A DNA stretch of 64,000 nt from Bdellovibrio sp. GT3 (GTDB lineage: Bacteria > Bdellovibrionota > Bdellovibrionia > Bdellovibrionales > Bdellovibrionaceae): NCBI RefSeq assembly GCF_037996765.1, contig NZ_JBBNAD010000003.1, forward strand, positions 39,662 through 103,661, written 5' to 3'. Made by a program: the position numbers and the translations under genes. Below are positions 27,405-36,368 of the stretch, in pieces; within the stretch, counting starts at the first letter, position 1, and every line of letters begins with the position of its first letter. The notes beneath the pieces are model-generated. The model worked only from the letters and a program-made list of their open reading frames with translations. It was not told the DNA's origin and did not search any database.

Positions 27405-27528
27405 CGAATCTGACGTTATCTGAATCTCGTCCCCCAGGAAAGTTTATTGTGAAAAGCAAGTGTCTCATTTTCATACGTCGTACCTCCCAAACACGAGTAT
27501 GAACTCGCAGTTTAGGGGCGCGAAGTGC

Positions 27529-27546
27529 TGTTAAGGTGTATTAACA
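27529..27546. promoter_or_regulatory. 18-bp dyad upstream of the 788-residue secreted protein gene
   Basis: TGTTAA (27529-27534) and TTAACA (27541-27546) form a perfect inverted repeat with a six-base spacer, in the 267-base region between divergent genes. It has the size and symmetry of a repressor or activator site, but no protein can be matched to it. Confidence 0.4.
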
Positions 27547-27671
27547 CCAAATCGAACAAGTAAGGGGTGGTCTGGTTTCGTAAAGCAACATTTTTTATAT
27601 GAGAAGCTCTATATTTCAGCTCGCGAATTGCCGATCAGTACTGTAGTCAAAAACTGAACAAGGAATCTGGA

Positions 27672-30038
27672 TTGCAAGTGCGTGTTTACATAATGTTATT
27701 CCTACTTCTGTTCACATCACAATCGTGGGCTCAATCCACTGTTGGTGTGCTCTCCGCGTGCATGCGGGAAAATTGTTCCCCACAGTCATCGAATAGTATT
27801 CTTAGTCAATTTGCAAATCAGTGTGCGATCGAAAGCAAAGCTTTAAAGTGCGACGAGCTTGTCAAAGAAGACAGCAAACTTGCGGGATTGATTCGTAAGT
27901 GTGAAGTTGCGGATCTATGTGCGCAGGCCGAGGGCGGTACCGCCTTCGAAGAGACGAAGGCATGCCTTCGCGGTTATACGAACTCATTGATTGATACGGG
28001 TGTTGCCATCAAAGACATGTTCGTCGGTGTCGGCAGTCAGATTGATGCCGCTTGGGAAAAAGTTAAAGCCGACGAAAAACTTCGCTCCGAATTTATATCG
28101 CAATGTAATCAGTCTCTTGCTTGCAAAAAAGACCTGGTGAAAGAAGATCCCCGTTACGCATCAATGCCTGATGAGGACTTGGAGAAGATTTCCGCGACGG
28201 CACTTTTCGTGCAAGTTCAGGATCGCAAAGCCTATTTGCAAAGTATTAGCAGAAGTGTTCCAAATACCAAACCGCCGGAAGCCCATTCCAAAGATTCTGA
28301 AATCAGCGCTGAACAAAAAGCCAAGCTTTTAGATCTGGCTGCGGTGATCAAGGCAAAGCTTAAAAAGGAATACCACAAATTCAATTGCTATAAGCCTGAA
28401 GCTCAAGCCGAAATGGCCTGCTATGCGGTAGGGCAGGTTGTGGATCCATTGCTGCTTGCCGGTGCGGCCTTTAAGGGTGCTCGCGTGCTGAACGCCATGG
28501 GGAAGGCGAATTCTGAGGGCTCAACGGTTTTCCTATTGTTGGAGAGGTTAGAAAAAGCTGCGGTTGTGACCCGTAATGGTTTTATAACCAAATATGTGGA
28601 CTATAATCCAACCACGGTTGCGCAAAATGAAAAGTTCATCGCTCTGGCTGAAAAAGGCAAAGATGCCAAGGCCTACTTCGTGAATATCGAAAACAGTCAG
28701 ATGAAGTATCTGAATGACACTCTCAAGAATAAAAATCTGGTGACCAGTTTAACGAATTACCACAAGGAGCTGGTGCTGGATCGCATGAAGGAACTACAAA
28801 AAGAGTTTCCGGATTTGAAAATCTCTGAATACTCAGACTTTAAGTCCTTGCGTTTTGCCTTTGAAGGAAAGATGCCGGCGGATCTGGAGAAAAGAATTCA
28901 GGCGATCTTCAAGGACTCCAATGATGAGTTTGTGAATTACCTCACTGAAAACAAATTGCTGCGTAAAACCGATTCGCCAGAAACCTACTTCCGTGCCGGA
29001 GTGGGGGACACCGCAGATGAAGCGGGCATTGCCTCCCGCTGGGCTCGCAAAGGTGAGCCAGGTGAACTGGCCACTTACAGCAGCTCTTCTTTGAAGTCCG
29101 AGTTGTCAGCAAAAATCAGTTCAGTTGAAAAGGATCGCGTTTCACTGCGAAACCAATTGAAAGATTCTAAGATGCTGGACGGAGAAACGTTCCAGCCCGA
29201 GGTTTTTGACATTGTCCGGAAGAATCAAGGTGATTCTGAGAAAATCAATTCGGCTTTAATGACACGCTACCGTGTGCGAAATCTGAGTGAGCAAACCCTG
29301 ACTGAGTTGCAGCGCTACGTGAAAACCAGTGATGAGTTTTCTCCCGGCTTGATGGTGGCCAAAAGGGAAAATGCAAATTTAAACGATGCCGTTCAGGGCG
29401 GTTTCACAATGGACTTTGTGGGTCTGGGTGCCTCAAATATGAAAGGCACGGCGGAGGCTTTGTCGAAATCCAAGGATCTTGACGGTGTTTTGCATGAAGC
29501 GCGTTCGGCAGAGAAGGCCGTGACTGAAGCCGTCAATAAGCAGAAGCAATTCTTCACGAAAGTCGTGACCGAGAGTGTGGAGAAGGGAAAACTGAAGTCC
29601 ATCTGTTCCGGCGATGACTGTGTGGCTGTGGCGACGGCTCCTTTGTCAGAGCAGGAAAAGCTAAAAGTGCTGAATCGGGTGGCCGACAGCAAATATGCGG
29701 CAAAAATGCGTTTTGCTTTCGTGAACGATGGTGTGAAGTCTTCGGAAGTCAGAAACACCCTCAGTACTCACGGTGAGTCCATTGAAAAGCTTCTACGTAA
29801 GAACCTGAGTGCGTCGATGAAAGCCAATAAGTTGGAAGGTCTCACTTTTGGTGTGGATATGCGTACGACCTCACTTAATGAGGGCTCCGTAAAGCTTTTG
29901 ATGGGACAAAGCCAGGACGTCTATTTGACAAAATCCGAGCAGGCTCGCATCAAAGAAATCTTTAAGCAGACGGTTCAGGAATTCAATAGAACTGTTTATA
30001 AAAAGTCATTTCCGCCTCGTTATGAGGCCGTTCCTTAA
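27672..30038 (+). CDS. Secreted 788-residue protein of unknown function
   Basis: The protein begins with a signal peptide (hydrophobic core IMLFLLLF, likely cut after SWA at residue 20) and is then soluble. I choose the TTG at 27672 because AGGA at 27661-27664 is spaced seven bases from it. Residues 25-160 are rich in cysteines in C-x4-C-type pairs, suggesting disulfides in the periplasm or outside. The rest is a charged, mainly helical region with many lysine/glutamate pairs. No enzymatic motif is visible and I do not recognise a family. Its codon use is ordinary for the window. It is followed by a hairpin and then the efflux operon, so it may share or precede that transcript. Confidence 0.8.
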   Translation: MQVRVYIMLFLLLFTSQSWAQSTVGVLSACMRENCSPQSSNSILSQFANQCAIESKALKCDELVKEDSKLAGLIRKCEVADLCAQAEGGTAFEETKACLRGYTNSLIDTGVAIKDMFVGVGSQIDAAWEKVKADEKLRSEFISQCNQSLACKKDLVKEDPRYASMPDEDLEKISATALFVQVQDRKAYLQSISRSVPNTKPPEAHSKDSEISAEQKAKLLDLAAVIKAKLKKEYHKFNCYKPEAQAEMACYAVGQVVDPLLLAGAAFKGARVLNAMGKANSEGSTVFLLLERLEKAAVVTRNGFITKYVDYNPTTVAQNEKFIALAEKGKDAKAYFVNIENSQMKYLNDTLKNKNLVTSLTNYHKELVLDRMKELQKEFPDLKISEYSDFKSLRFAFEGKMPADLEKRIQAIFKDSNDEFVNYLTENKLLRKTDSPETYFRAGVGDTADEAGIASRWARKGEPGELATYSSSSLKSELSAKISSVEKDRVSLRNQLKDSKMLDGETFQPEVFDIVRKNQGDSEKINSALMTRYRVRNLSEQTLTELQRYVKTSDEFSPGLMVAKRENANLNDAVQGGFTMDFVGLGASNMKGTAEALSKSKDLDGVLHEARSAEKAVTEAVNKQKQFFTKVVTESVEKGKLKSICSGDDCVAVATAPLSEQEKLKVLNRVADSKYAAKMRFAFVNDGVKSSEVRNTLSTHGESIEKLLRKNLSASMKANKLEGLTFGVDMRTTSLNEGSVKLLMGQSQDVYLTKSEQARIKEIFKQTVQEFNRTVYKKSFPPRYEAVP

Positions 30039-30077
30039 TTCTTCAACAATTGTTTTATACGCTTAACATGTGGTTGC

Positions 30078-30111
30078 AATCAGGGAGAGAAGTTTGACTT
30101 CTCCTCTGATT
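30078..30111 (+). terminator. Hairpin between the secreted protein gene and the efflux operon
   Basis: AATCAG pairs with CTGATT and, inside it, GAGAAGT pairs with ACTTCTC around a three-base loop, with a small bulge. No T-run follows, so it may be a terminator or an RNA processing structure. Confidence 0.45.
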
Positions 30112-30145
30112 CCGGAGCTAATTGTATTTTGAGAAAGAGGACACC

Positions 30146-31417
30146 ATGCCTTTTTATAGAAAGTGTATAATTCTAATATCCGCAACAACCTGGGCGGTGT
30201 TGGCACAGGCGCAGCAATCCCTGAGTTTTTCGCAGGCGCTGGATATGGTTAAAAAGAACAATTCCGATCTGCAGTATTCAGAGGAAATATTTAAGGCCAG
30301 CGAATACAATATTCGCAGCAATCAAAGTGGATACTATCCACAGCTTTCAGCGGGACTGGGCTACGCGCAGTCAGGTGCTTCAGATGATACCTCCTCCACG
30401 AGTTCTGGCGGGGCTTATTCGGCAACAGTCAGTGCCTCGCAAAATCTGTTTCGCGGTTTCTTGGATTCAGCCAAAGTCGATCAGGCTCGCGGACAATCGC
30501 GCGTGGCAGTGGCTTCCTTGCGCACCACGCGCTCCCAAGTGAGTTATGATTTGAAGTCCGCCTATGCGTCGGCAATTTATGCACGGGATTCCATAAAAAT
30601 CTCTGAGGACATTGTGAAACGTCGTAGCGACAACTTGCGTATTGTGCAGCTGCGCTTTGAAAGTGGCCGCGAAAACAAAGGCTCTTTGCTTTTGTCACAG
30701 GCAAACTTCAAGCAAGCGCAATTGGACAGTCAGAAAGCCAATAATGCCCAGGAGACCAGCCAGGCGGATCTAAAGAAGGTCATTGGCCTTGATACAGAGG
30801 AAACCGTCACCATTGGCGAGGATATCCCGCTGCGTGAACCGACTGGTAAAGAGCCGGATTTCAAATCCATTGCGACGTTAACTCCGGATCGCCAGACCTA
30901 TGAGGCACAAGTCGACGTCAGCGAGGCTTCTTTGAAAAGTTCTCGATCAGGATTTTTCCCAAGTCTTGATTTGTCGGCGTCTATTGGTGATTACGGTCAA
31001 AGCTTTTATCCAAACACTCAGGATCGTTGGACCCTGGGGGCCACGTTCACTTTGCCGTTGTTTAATGGCGGTCGTGATTACTATGCGACAAAAAGCTCGG
31101 CCTCTCAGCTTTATGCGGCTAAAAGCAATCTTGCCGGAATTGATCGCACTCTTTTATCCACATTGAAAAAGGCCTATACGACTTACGTTGAATCGGTGTC
31201 GCAGCTTGCGGTGAATGATGCTTTTGTTCAGGCGGCAAGAACGCGTGCTGATATTGCCCGGGCCAAATACAATAACGGTCTGATGTCCTTCGAAGACTGG
31301 GATAATATTGAAACGGATCTGATCACTAAAACCAAACAGTATTTAAGCTCAAAAAGAGACCGTATCGTTGCTGAGGCAGCATGGGAAAGAGCGCAAGGCG
31401 TGGGAGCACTGCTATGA
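30146..31417 (+). CDS. TolC-family outer membrane efflux protein
   Basis: A 423-residue outer-membrane channel subunit. It begins with a signal peptide (cut near AQA-QQ, residue 22) and then shows two TolC-type repeats of long helices: SFSQALDMVKKN at the start and the GFFPSLDLSASIG strand at the midpoint of the second repeat, ending with a helix rich in alanine. TolC-type trimers form a duct across the outer membrane and periplasm. The ATG at 30146 has GAGG five bases upstream. Its stop overlaps the start of the adaptor gene (ATGA), so this is a tight three-gene efflux operon with MacA- and MacB-like partners. Confidence 0.93.
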   Translation: MPFYRKCIILISATTWAVLAQAQQSLSFSQALDMVKKNNSDLQYSEEIFKASEYNIRSNQSGYYPQLSAGLGYAQSGASDDTSSTSSGGAYSATVSASQNLFRGFLDSAKVDQARGQSRVAVASLRTTRSQVSYDLKSAYASAIYARDSIKISEDIVKRRSDNLRIVQLRFESGRENKGSLLLSQANFKQAQLDSQKANNAQETSQADLKKVIGLDTEETVTIGEDIPLREPTGKEPDFKSIATLTPDRQTYEAQVDVSEASLKSSRSGFFPSLDLSASIGDYGQSFYPNTQDRWTLGATFTLPLFNGGRDYYATKSSASQLYAAKSNLAGIDRTLLSTLKKAYTTYVESVSQLAVNDAFVQAARTRADIARAKYNNGLMSFEDWDNIETDLITKTKQYLSSKRDRIVAEAAWERAQGVGALL

Positions 31418-32403
31418 AGAACTTGTTTAAGAAAAAACTCACGTGGATCATTTTGACTGTCTTGGTGATTGGTAGCGGCAGCTATTACGTCTGGGATCAA
31501 AACCGAAAAAATGAAGTCACTTACAGCAAATTTCCGCTGACGATTGGAAACATCGAAGTCACTATCCTGGCAACGGGAACAGTGCAGCCGGAAAACAGAC
31601 TGGAAATCAAAGCACCCGTAGCCGGGCGCATGGACAAGGTTCTGGTGAAGGAAGGTCAGAAGGTTTTCCGCGGGCAAGTTATCGCCATGATGAGTTCCAC
31701 CGAGCGTGCGGCAATGCTGGATGCAGCCCGCGCCAAAGGGGCCGAGGAAGTGAAACGCTGGGAAGAGCTTTATCTGGCAACACCGATCATGGCGCCTATT
31801 TCTGGGACGATCATTCTTAGAAATGTCGAGCAGGGGCAGACCTTCACAACCACGGATGCGATTTTCACTATGTCCGACCGTTTAACCGTAAAAGCCCAGG
31901 TGGACGAAACCGATATATCGCAAATCAGACTAAAAGAAAAAGCTGAGATCGTATTGGATGCCTATCCCGGTGAAAAGATCCAGGCTACAGCGGATCAGAT
32001 CGCATTTGATTCAAAGACCGTCAATAGCGTGACGACTTATATCGTGGATGCTTTGCCCGATGGTAAACCACCCGAGTTCATGCGCAGTGGGATGACCGCG
32101 AATGTGACGTTCTATGTGAAAAATAAAAAAGACATTCTGGTCGTCGCAAGCGAAGCCCTACGAGTGCAAAATGGTCTGACTTATTTGAATTTGCAAGGTC
32201 CTGATGGAAAACCTGTGAATCAGGAAGTAAAAGTGGGAATCACCGATGGCCGCCAGACCGAAATTCTGGAAGGTGCCAAAGAGGGCGATGTGGCCTTGGT
32301 GCAAGATGTGAAACTTTCAGATTCAAAACAGGGCGGCTCAAATCCGTTTTCACCCTTTGGCAATCGTGGGCAAAACAAAAAAAGATCCGGGCCACCTAAA
32401 TAG
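31414..32403 (+). CDS. MacA-like periplasmic adaptor with a short hairpin
   Basis: A 329-residue membrane-fusion protein with one N-terminal membrane anchor (residues about 9-26). The two lipoyl half-motifs are seen at VLVKEGQKVFRGQVIA and TPIMAPISGTIILR. Only about 35 residues separate them, so the alpha-helical hairpin that normally reaches TolC is very short compared with MacA. The beta-barrel and membrane-proximal domains follow, and the tail is basic and Pro/Gly-rich (GNRGQNKKRSGPPK). It is translationally coupled to the TolC-like gene and is followed 17 bases later by the MacB-like gene. Confidence 0.9.
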   Translation: MKNLFKKKLTWIILTVLVIGSGSYYVWDQNRKNEVTYSKFPLTIGNIEVTILATGTVQPENRLEIKAPVAGRMDKVLVKEGQKVFRGQVIAMMSSTERAAMLDAARAKGAEEVKRWEELYLATPIMAPISGTIILRNVEQGQTFTTTDAIFTMSDRLTVKAQVDETDISQIRLKEKAEIVLDAYPGEKIQATADQIAFDSKTVNSVTTYIVDALPDGKPPEFMRSGMTANVTFYVKNKKDILVVASEALRVQNGLTYLNLQGPDGKPVNQEVKVGITDGRQTEILEGAKEGDVALVQDVKLSDSKQGGSNPFSPFGNRGQNKKRSGPPK

Positions 32404-32420
32404 TTGATCGAGAGAACAAG

Positions 32421-34370
32421 ATGATTGAAATCAGCGGCATCAAAAAATCATACAAAATGGGCGACAATATTGTTGAAGCCCTGCGCGATGTCACGCTGAC
32501 TATCGAAGACGGTGATTTTGTCGCGATCATGGGGCCGTCGGGTTCCGGTAAGTCCACGTTGATGCATATTCTGGGGCTTTTGGATGTGCCGACATCGGGC
32601 TCCTATAAGCTGCATGGCCGGGAGGTTTCCAAACTTTCCGAAGATGAGCTGGCGATTTTACGCCGGGATGAAATCGGATTTATCTTTCAGCAGTTCAATT
32701 TATTACCCCGTATGCCAGCGTGGCAGAATGTCTCTTTGCCACTTCTGTATTCTGAAAAGAAATTTGATCAGGACAAGGCGCAAAGCCTGCTTGAACAGGT
32801 GGGCTTGGGCACTCGCGGGGACCACAAGTCGAACGAACTCTCAGGAGGGCAGCAACAGCGTGTGGCTATCGCGCGCTCTTTGATCAACTCACCGAAAATT
32901 ATTTTCGCCGATGAACCGACGGGGAATCTGGATTCCAAAAGCGAAAAAGAGATCATGGGGATCCTAAAGTCCCTCAATGCCCAAGGTATTACTATCGTGA
33001 TCGTCACCCATGAGGAGGAAATCGGGGAGCAGGCCAATCGCTTGATCCGTATGCGTGACGGTGTTGTGCAAAGTGATGAGCGTAAAGTGCCGCTTGCGCA
33101 GGAGCGAAGCAGCAATCAATCAAATCAGTCTTTGGATTCAGAATTTCATTTCGGTGAAATGATCGAACACTTTCATCAGGGCTGGAAAACTCTCGCAGCC
33201 AACAAAGTCCGTTCAGGACTTTCGATGCTGGGTATATTAATTGGTGTCGCTGCCGTGGTGACGATGCTGGCCTTGGGTAAAGGGGCTCAGCAATCCATTG
33301 AAAAGCAGCTGTCCTCGATGGGTTCAAATTTATTGATTCTGCGCGCGGGGAATGTGCGTGTGGCCGGTGTCGCACAAGAGTCAGGGGTGCGAATTCGCAT
33401 TTCCATGGATGATTTGGCGGCGATGAAAGCGCAGATTCCTGCAATTAAAAATGTTGTGCCCAACGTAGGTGGACGCGGGCAGGTGACCTATCTGAATAAA
33501 AACTGGAATACCTACGTCAACGGTGTAACGTCGTCCTTTGTGGAAGTCAGAAATTCAGAACCGGTGCTGGGGCGATTTTTTTCGGATGCTGAAAATCAGC
33601 GTCGCGCGACCGTCGCGGTTATTGGTCGTACCGTTTCCAGAGAACTTTTTGGCGAGCGCTCGCCCATTGGCGAAGTGATTAAAATCAACAGAATCAATTT
33701 CACCGTCATAGGCATGTTGCCAGAAAAAGGCGGGCAGGGGCCCAGCGATCAGGATGACCGTATCGTGGTTCCGGTGATGACGGCGATGTATCGTCTTTTC
33801 GGAAGAAACTACGTGGATTCGGTGGACGTTGAGGTCTCTCAAAAAGAGCTGATCGATGAAACTCAAGATTCGGTGAAAGAGGTTTTGAATTCTCGTCATC
33901 GCATACCACTTTCACAGCAAGACGATGCTTTCCAGATTTTCAATATGGCAGATCTTCAACAGGCGATCGAAAGCAGCAGCAAGACCATGTCGATGCTTTT
34001 AAGTTCGATCGCGGCTATTTCCTTGCTGGTCGGCGGTATCGGGATCATGAACATCATGCTGGTTTCAGTCACCGAAAGAACCCGCGAAATCGGTCTGCGC
34101 AAAGCCATCGGCGGCCGCAAGGTGGATATCCTAATGCAGTTCCTCGCAGAATCCGTTGTGGTCTCTGTGATTGGTGGATTGTTGGGAATCGGACTCGCAT
34201 GGGGAGTGACGACAGCACTAGCCTCCGTCATGGGCTGGCCAATGACCATCTCCCTGGACGCCGTAGGCCTGTCATTTTTCTTCTCTGCTTTTATTGGTAT
34301 TGTCTTCGGACTTTATCCAGCAAAAAAAGCATCAGAACTTCACCCCATCGATGCCCTTCGCTACGAATAA
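32421..34370 (+). CDS. MacB-like ABC transporter, ATPase fused to permease
   Basis: A 649-residue type VII ABC transporter. The N-terminal ATPase has Walker A GPSGSGKST (residues 38-46), signature LSGGQQQRVAIARSL, Walker B IIFADEPTGNLD and the H-loop VTHEEE. The permease part (residues about 245-649) has one helix, a large periplasmic domain, then three helices including SLLVGGIGIMNIMLVSVTERTREIGLRKAIG, the FtsX-like signature. MacB acts as a mechanotransmitter driving efflux of peptides, toxins or lipoprotein-type substrates through MacA and TolC. Order and coupling with the two genes upstream make this the energy source of the operon. Confidence 0.95.
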   Translation: MIEISGIKKSYKMGDNIVEALRDVTLTIEDGDFVAIMGPSGSGKSTLMHILGLLDVPTSGSYKLHGREVSKLSEDELAILRRDEIGFIFQQFNLLPRMPAWQNVSLPLLYSEKKFDQDKAQSLLEQVGLGTRGDHKSNELSGGQQQRVAIARSLINSPKIIFADEPTGNLDSKSEKEIMGILKSLNAQGITIVIVTHEEEIGEQANRLIRMRDGVVQSDERKVPLAQERSSNQSNQSLDSEFHFGEMIEHFHQGWKTLAANKVRSGLSMLGILIGVAAVVTMLALGKGAQQSIEKQLSSMGSNLLILRAGNVRVAGVAQESGVRIRISMDDLAAMKAQIPAIKNVVPNVGGRGQVTYLNKNWNTYVNGVTSSFVEVRNSEPVLGRFFSDAENQRRATVAVIGRTVSRELFGERSPIGEVIKINRINFTVIGMLPEKGGQGPSDQDDRIVVPVMTAMYRLFGRNYVDSVDVEVSQKELIDETQDSVKEVLNSRHRIPLSQQDDAFQIFNMADLQQAIESSSKTMSMLLSSIAAISLLVGGIGIMNIMLVSVTERTREIGLRKAIGGRKVDILMQFLAESVVVSVIGGLLGIGLAWGVTTALASVMGWPMTISLDAVGLSFFFSAFIGIVFGLYPAKKASELHPIDALRYE

Positions 34371-34371
34371 A

Positions 34372-34432
34372 AAAAGGCGCCTGCCGGTTTTTTGATACAC
34401 ACCGCGTATCAAAAAACCGGCAGGCACCTTTT
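34372..34432. terminator. Long inverted repeat at the end of the efflux operon (copy 2 of the dispersed repeat)
   Basis: Two 27-base arms (34372-34398 and 34406-34432) pair with a single C/A mismatch around a seven-base loop. The first arm plus loop start is identical over 31 bases to 12807-12837. It lies two bases after the macB-like stop and four bases before the convergent dus stop, so it can end both transcripts. Confidence 0.8.
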
Positions 34433-34436
34433 GGAA

Positions 34437-35387
34437 TTACGTTGTTACTTTTAAAAGTTCGGAGTGGAACTCTTGGGGTTTTTTTAGGATCTTGATTTGG
34501 TCGAAGACTTGTTTTGCTTCGCCATTTTTCAAAGACAAAGCTTTTAGCCACTGCTTGGTGCGGGACACGGCGAAGTAGTCGTTGATATAGTCGGTGCTTG
34601 CCGCAAAGAACTGGGGCAGCAATGGTTTGGTGCGCTCCCAGTTCATTTCTTCAACGGATTCTTGCTTCAGACTTTGTTTGATCTGTTTAAAGATAAACGG
34701 ATTGCTCATCACTCCGCGGCCGACCATGTAGTCGTCGCAACCAGTGACTTCAACGCAGCGGTGGAAGTCGTGGACGTTCCAGATTTCACCGTTGGCGATG
34801 ATTTTGATTTTGGTTTTTTCTTTGATACGCGGGATCCACTCCCAATACGCCGGTGGTTTGTAGCCATCAGTTTTGGTACGGCAGTGGATGGTCAGCCAAG
34901 TGGCGTTTGCAGCCTCAACCGCTTGCGCGATGTCGATACACTTGGTTGGATCATCAAAGCCCAAGCGAATTTTTGCAGTGACCGGAATATGAGCGGGGAC
35001 GGCCTTACGAACAGTGTCGACGATGGTGTGAACACGGTCGCAGGATTTTAATAATGAAGCGCCACCATCATGACGGTTCACGGTTTTAGCCGGGCAGCCG
35101 AAATTTAAGTCAATTCCCAAAGCTCCCAGCTTTGCTGCGCGTTCCGCATTCATTGCCAAAGGCTCCGCATGCCCACCCAAAAGCTGCACGAACACCGGAG
35201 TTCCCGCACGAGTGCGGGAGCCGGTGCGAAGCTCGGGGCAGTTTTTTAAGAACACGCTCTCAGGATGCAGGCGATCAGTGACGCGCAAGAATTCCGTCAC
35301 GCACTGATCCACGCCACCGATCTGGGTCAGAGTATCCCTCATCACCCAGTCGACAACACCTTCCATCGGAGCCAGGAACAACTTCAT
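34437..35387 (-). CDS. tRNA-dihydrouridine synthase, DusC-like (second of two)
   Basis: A 316-residue flavin enzyme that reduces a tRNA uridine, by family likeness U16. It opens LFLAPMEGVVDWVMR, has the catalytic cysteine in LNFGCPAKTVNRHDGG (Cys98), KIRLGFDD, THCRTKTDGYKPPA-type tRNA contact region (IHCRTKTDGY) and IANGEIWN. The C-terminal helical domain is complete. It is the last gene of a three-gene minus-strand unit after the YchJ and EVE proteins, with three bases between the EVE stop and its start. The EVE fold binds modified bases, so a nucleic-acid modification theme is plausible but unproven. Confidence 0.93.
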   Translation of the reverse strand: MKLFLAPMEGVVDWVMRDTLTQIGGVDQCVTEFLRVTDRLHPESVFLKNCPELRTGSRTRAGTPVFVQLLGGHAEPLAMNAERAAKLGALGIDLNFGCPAKTVNRHDGGASLLKSCDRVHTIVDTVRKAVPAHIPVTAKIRLGFDDPTKCIDIAQAVEAANATWLTIHCRTKTDGYKPPAYWEWIPRIKEKTKIKIIANGEIWNVHDFHRCVEVTGCDDYMVGRGVMSNPFIFKQIKQSLKQESVEEMNWERTKPLLPQFFAASTDYINDYFAVSRTKQWLKALSLKNGEAKQVFDQIKILKKPQEFHSELLKVTT

Positions 35388-35390
35388 AAA

Positions 35391-35849
35391 CTACATTCCG
35401 CCCATTTTCTTAACGATGTCGAAGTGCTTTTTATCCACCGGTTGTACCGACAGACGTGAGCCTTTTGCCAAAACCAGCATCTCTGCCAATTTCTCATTGT
35501 CGCGCAGGTCTTGCAGGCTGACCAATTCAGGGAACTTTTGCACATACTCAACCTGAGTGCAGAACCAGACAGGTTTTTCTTTGGAAGCCTTCGGCTCAAA
35601 GTATTCAGACTTTTTATCGAATTGGGCTTTGTCAGGCTCTGCGATGTGAGAAATACGCGCCAGACCCGCCACACCCGGAGGTGTTGCATTGGAGTGATAA
35701 AACAAAACCATGTCTCCGACTTGCATGTCTTTTTGCATGAAGTTGCGGGCTTGGTAATTGCGAACACCTTCCCACCAAGTGGTGGAGTCTTTTTTTAGCT
35801 GATCGATGGAGTAAACATCGGGTTCAGACTTCATCAGCCAGTATTTCAT
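35391..35849 (-). CDS. EVE domain protein
   Basis: A 152-residue EVE/PUA-like protein, the bacterial form of thymocyte nuclear protein 1. The family opening MKYWLMKSEPDVYSIDQL is perfect, followed by WEGVRNYQARNFM and VLFYHSNATPPGVAGLARI, the pocket that recognises modified nucleotides. Known members bind modified cytosine or modified RNA. It overlaps the YchJ gene by four bases and precedes a tRNA dihydrouridine synthase. Full length, no extra domain. Confidence 0.95.
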   Translation of the reverse strand: MKYWLMKSEPDVYSIDQLKKDSTTWWEGVRNYQARNFMQKDMQVGDMVLFYHSNATPPGVAGLARISHIAEPDKAQFDKKSEYFEPKASKEKPVWFCTQVEYVQKFPELVSLQDLRDNEKLAEMLVLAKGSRLSVQPVDKKHFDIVKKMGGM

Positions 35850-36238
35850 TTCTTTTCTTCCTTCACTTTGCCGGATTTAAAGAACCACACGCCAGCTTGC
35901 TTGCGGAAAGTGGAAACTTCGTGATGAACATAGTCTTCATCATCAACGGAATAGAAGGCTTTGAACTCGACCGTGCCTTTGTTAGCTTTCTCTTCAGCAT
36001 TGACGATTTCAAGCTTCAGGAATTTTGCAACGTCAGCCCATTCCTGGTTGGCTTCATCATCGATGTCGCCCAAAGATTGGGGATCCGTTGTATCGCGCAA
36101 GTACTGCATTTGATTTTTCGCAAACGCCGCATAACGGGAACGCATCAAGGCCTCAGCCGTTGGCGCCGTCTCTTTGCCAGAGTGATAAATACCGCAACAT
36201 TCAGAATAATTTTTTTCGCTACCGCATGGACATTTCAT
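35846..36238 (-). CDS. YchJ-family protein with SEC-C zinc motif
   Basis: A 130-residue protein opening with the SEC-C-type zinc-binding pattern (Cys3, Cys5, Cys14, Cys15 in CPCGSEKNYSECC), followed by the YchJ NTF2-like domain containing ALMRSRYAAF and FKAFY. The family function is unknown. I use the ATG ending at 36238; a GTG six codons upstream is possible. ATGA overlap with the EVE gene shows translational coupling. There is no signal peptide. Confidence 0.9.
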   Translation of the reverse strand: MKCPCGSEKNYSECCGIYHSGKETAPTAEALMRSRYAAFAKNQMQYLRDTTDPQSLGDIDDEANQEWADVAKFLKLEIVNAEEKANKGTVEFKAFYSVDDEDYVHHEVSTFRKQAGVWFFKSGKVKEEKK

Positions 36239-36368
36239 AGGCGGCGAACCTAACACGGCGCCCCCGCAAAAGGTACTCCGTGGGTGGGGTTGGATGCGTC
36301 ATGTCGTGGCGGCGAATACTGGGCATTTGAGAGGGCAGGGCCTACAATAATTTCATAGTGAGGTGCAT

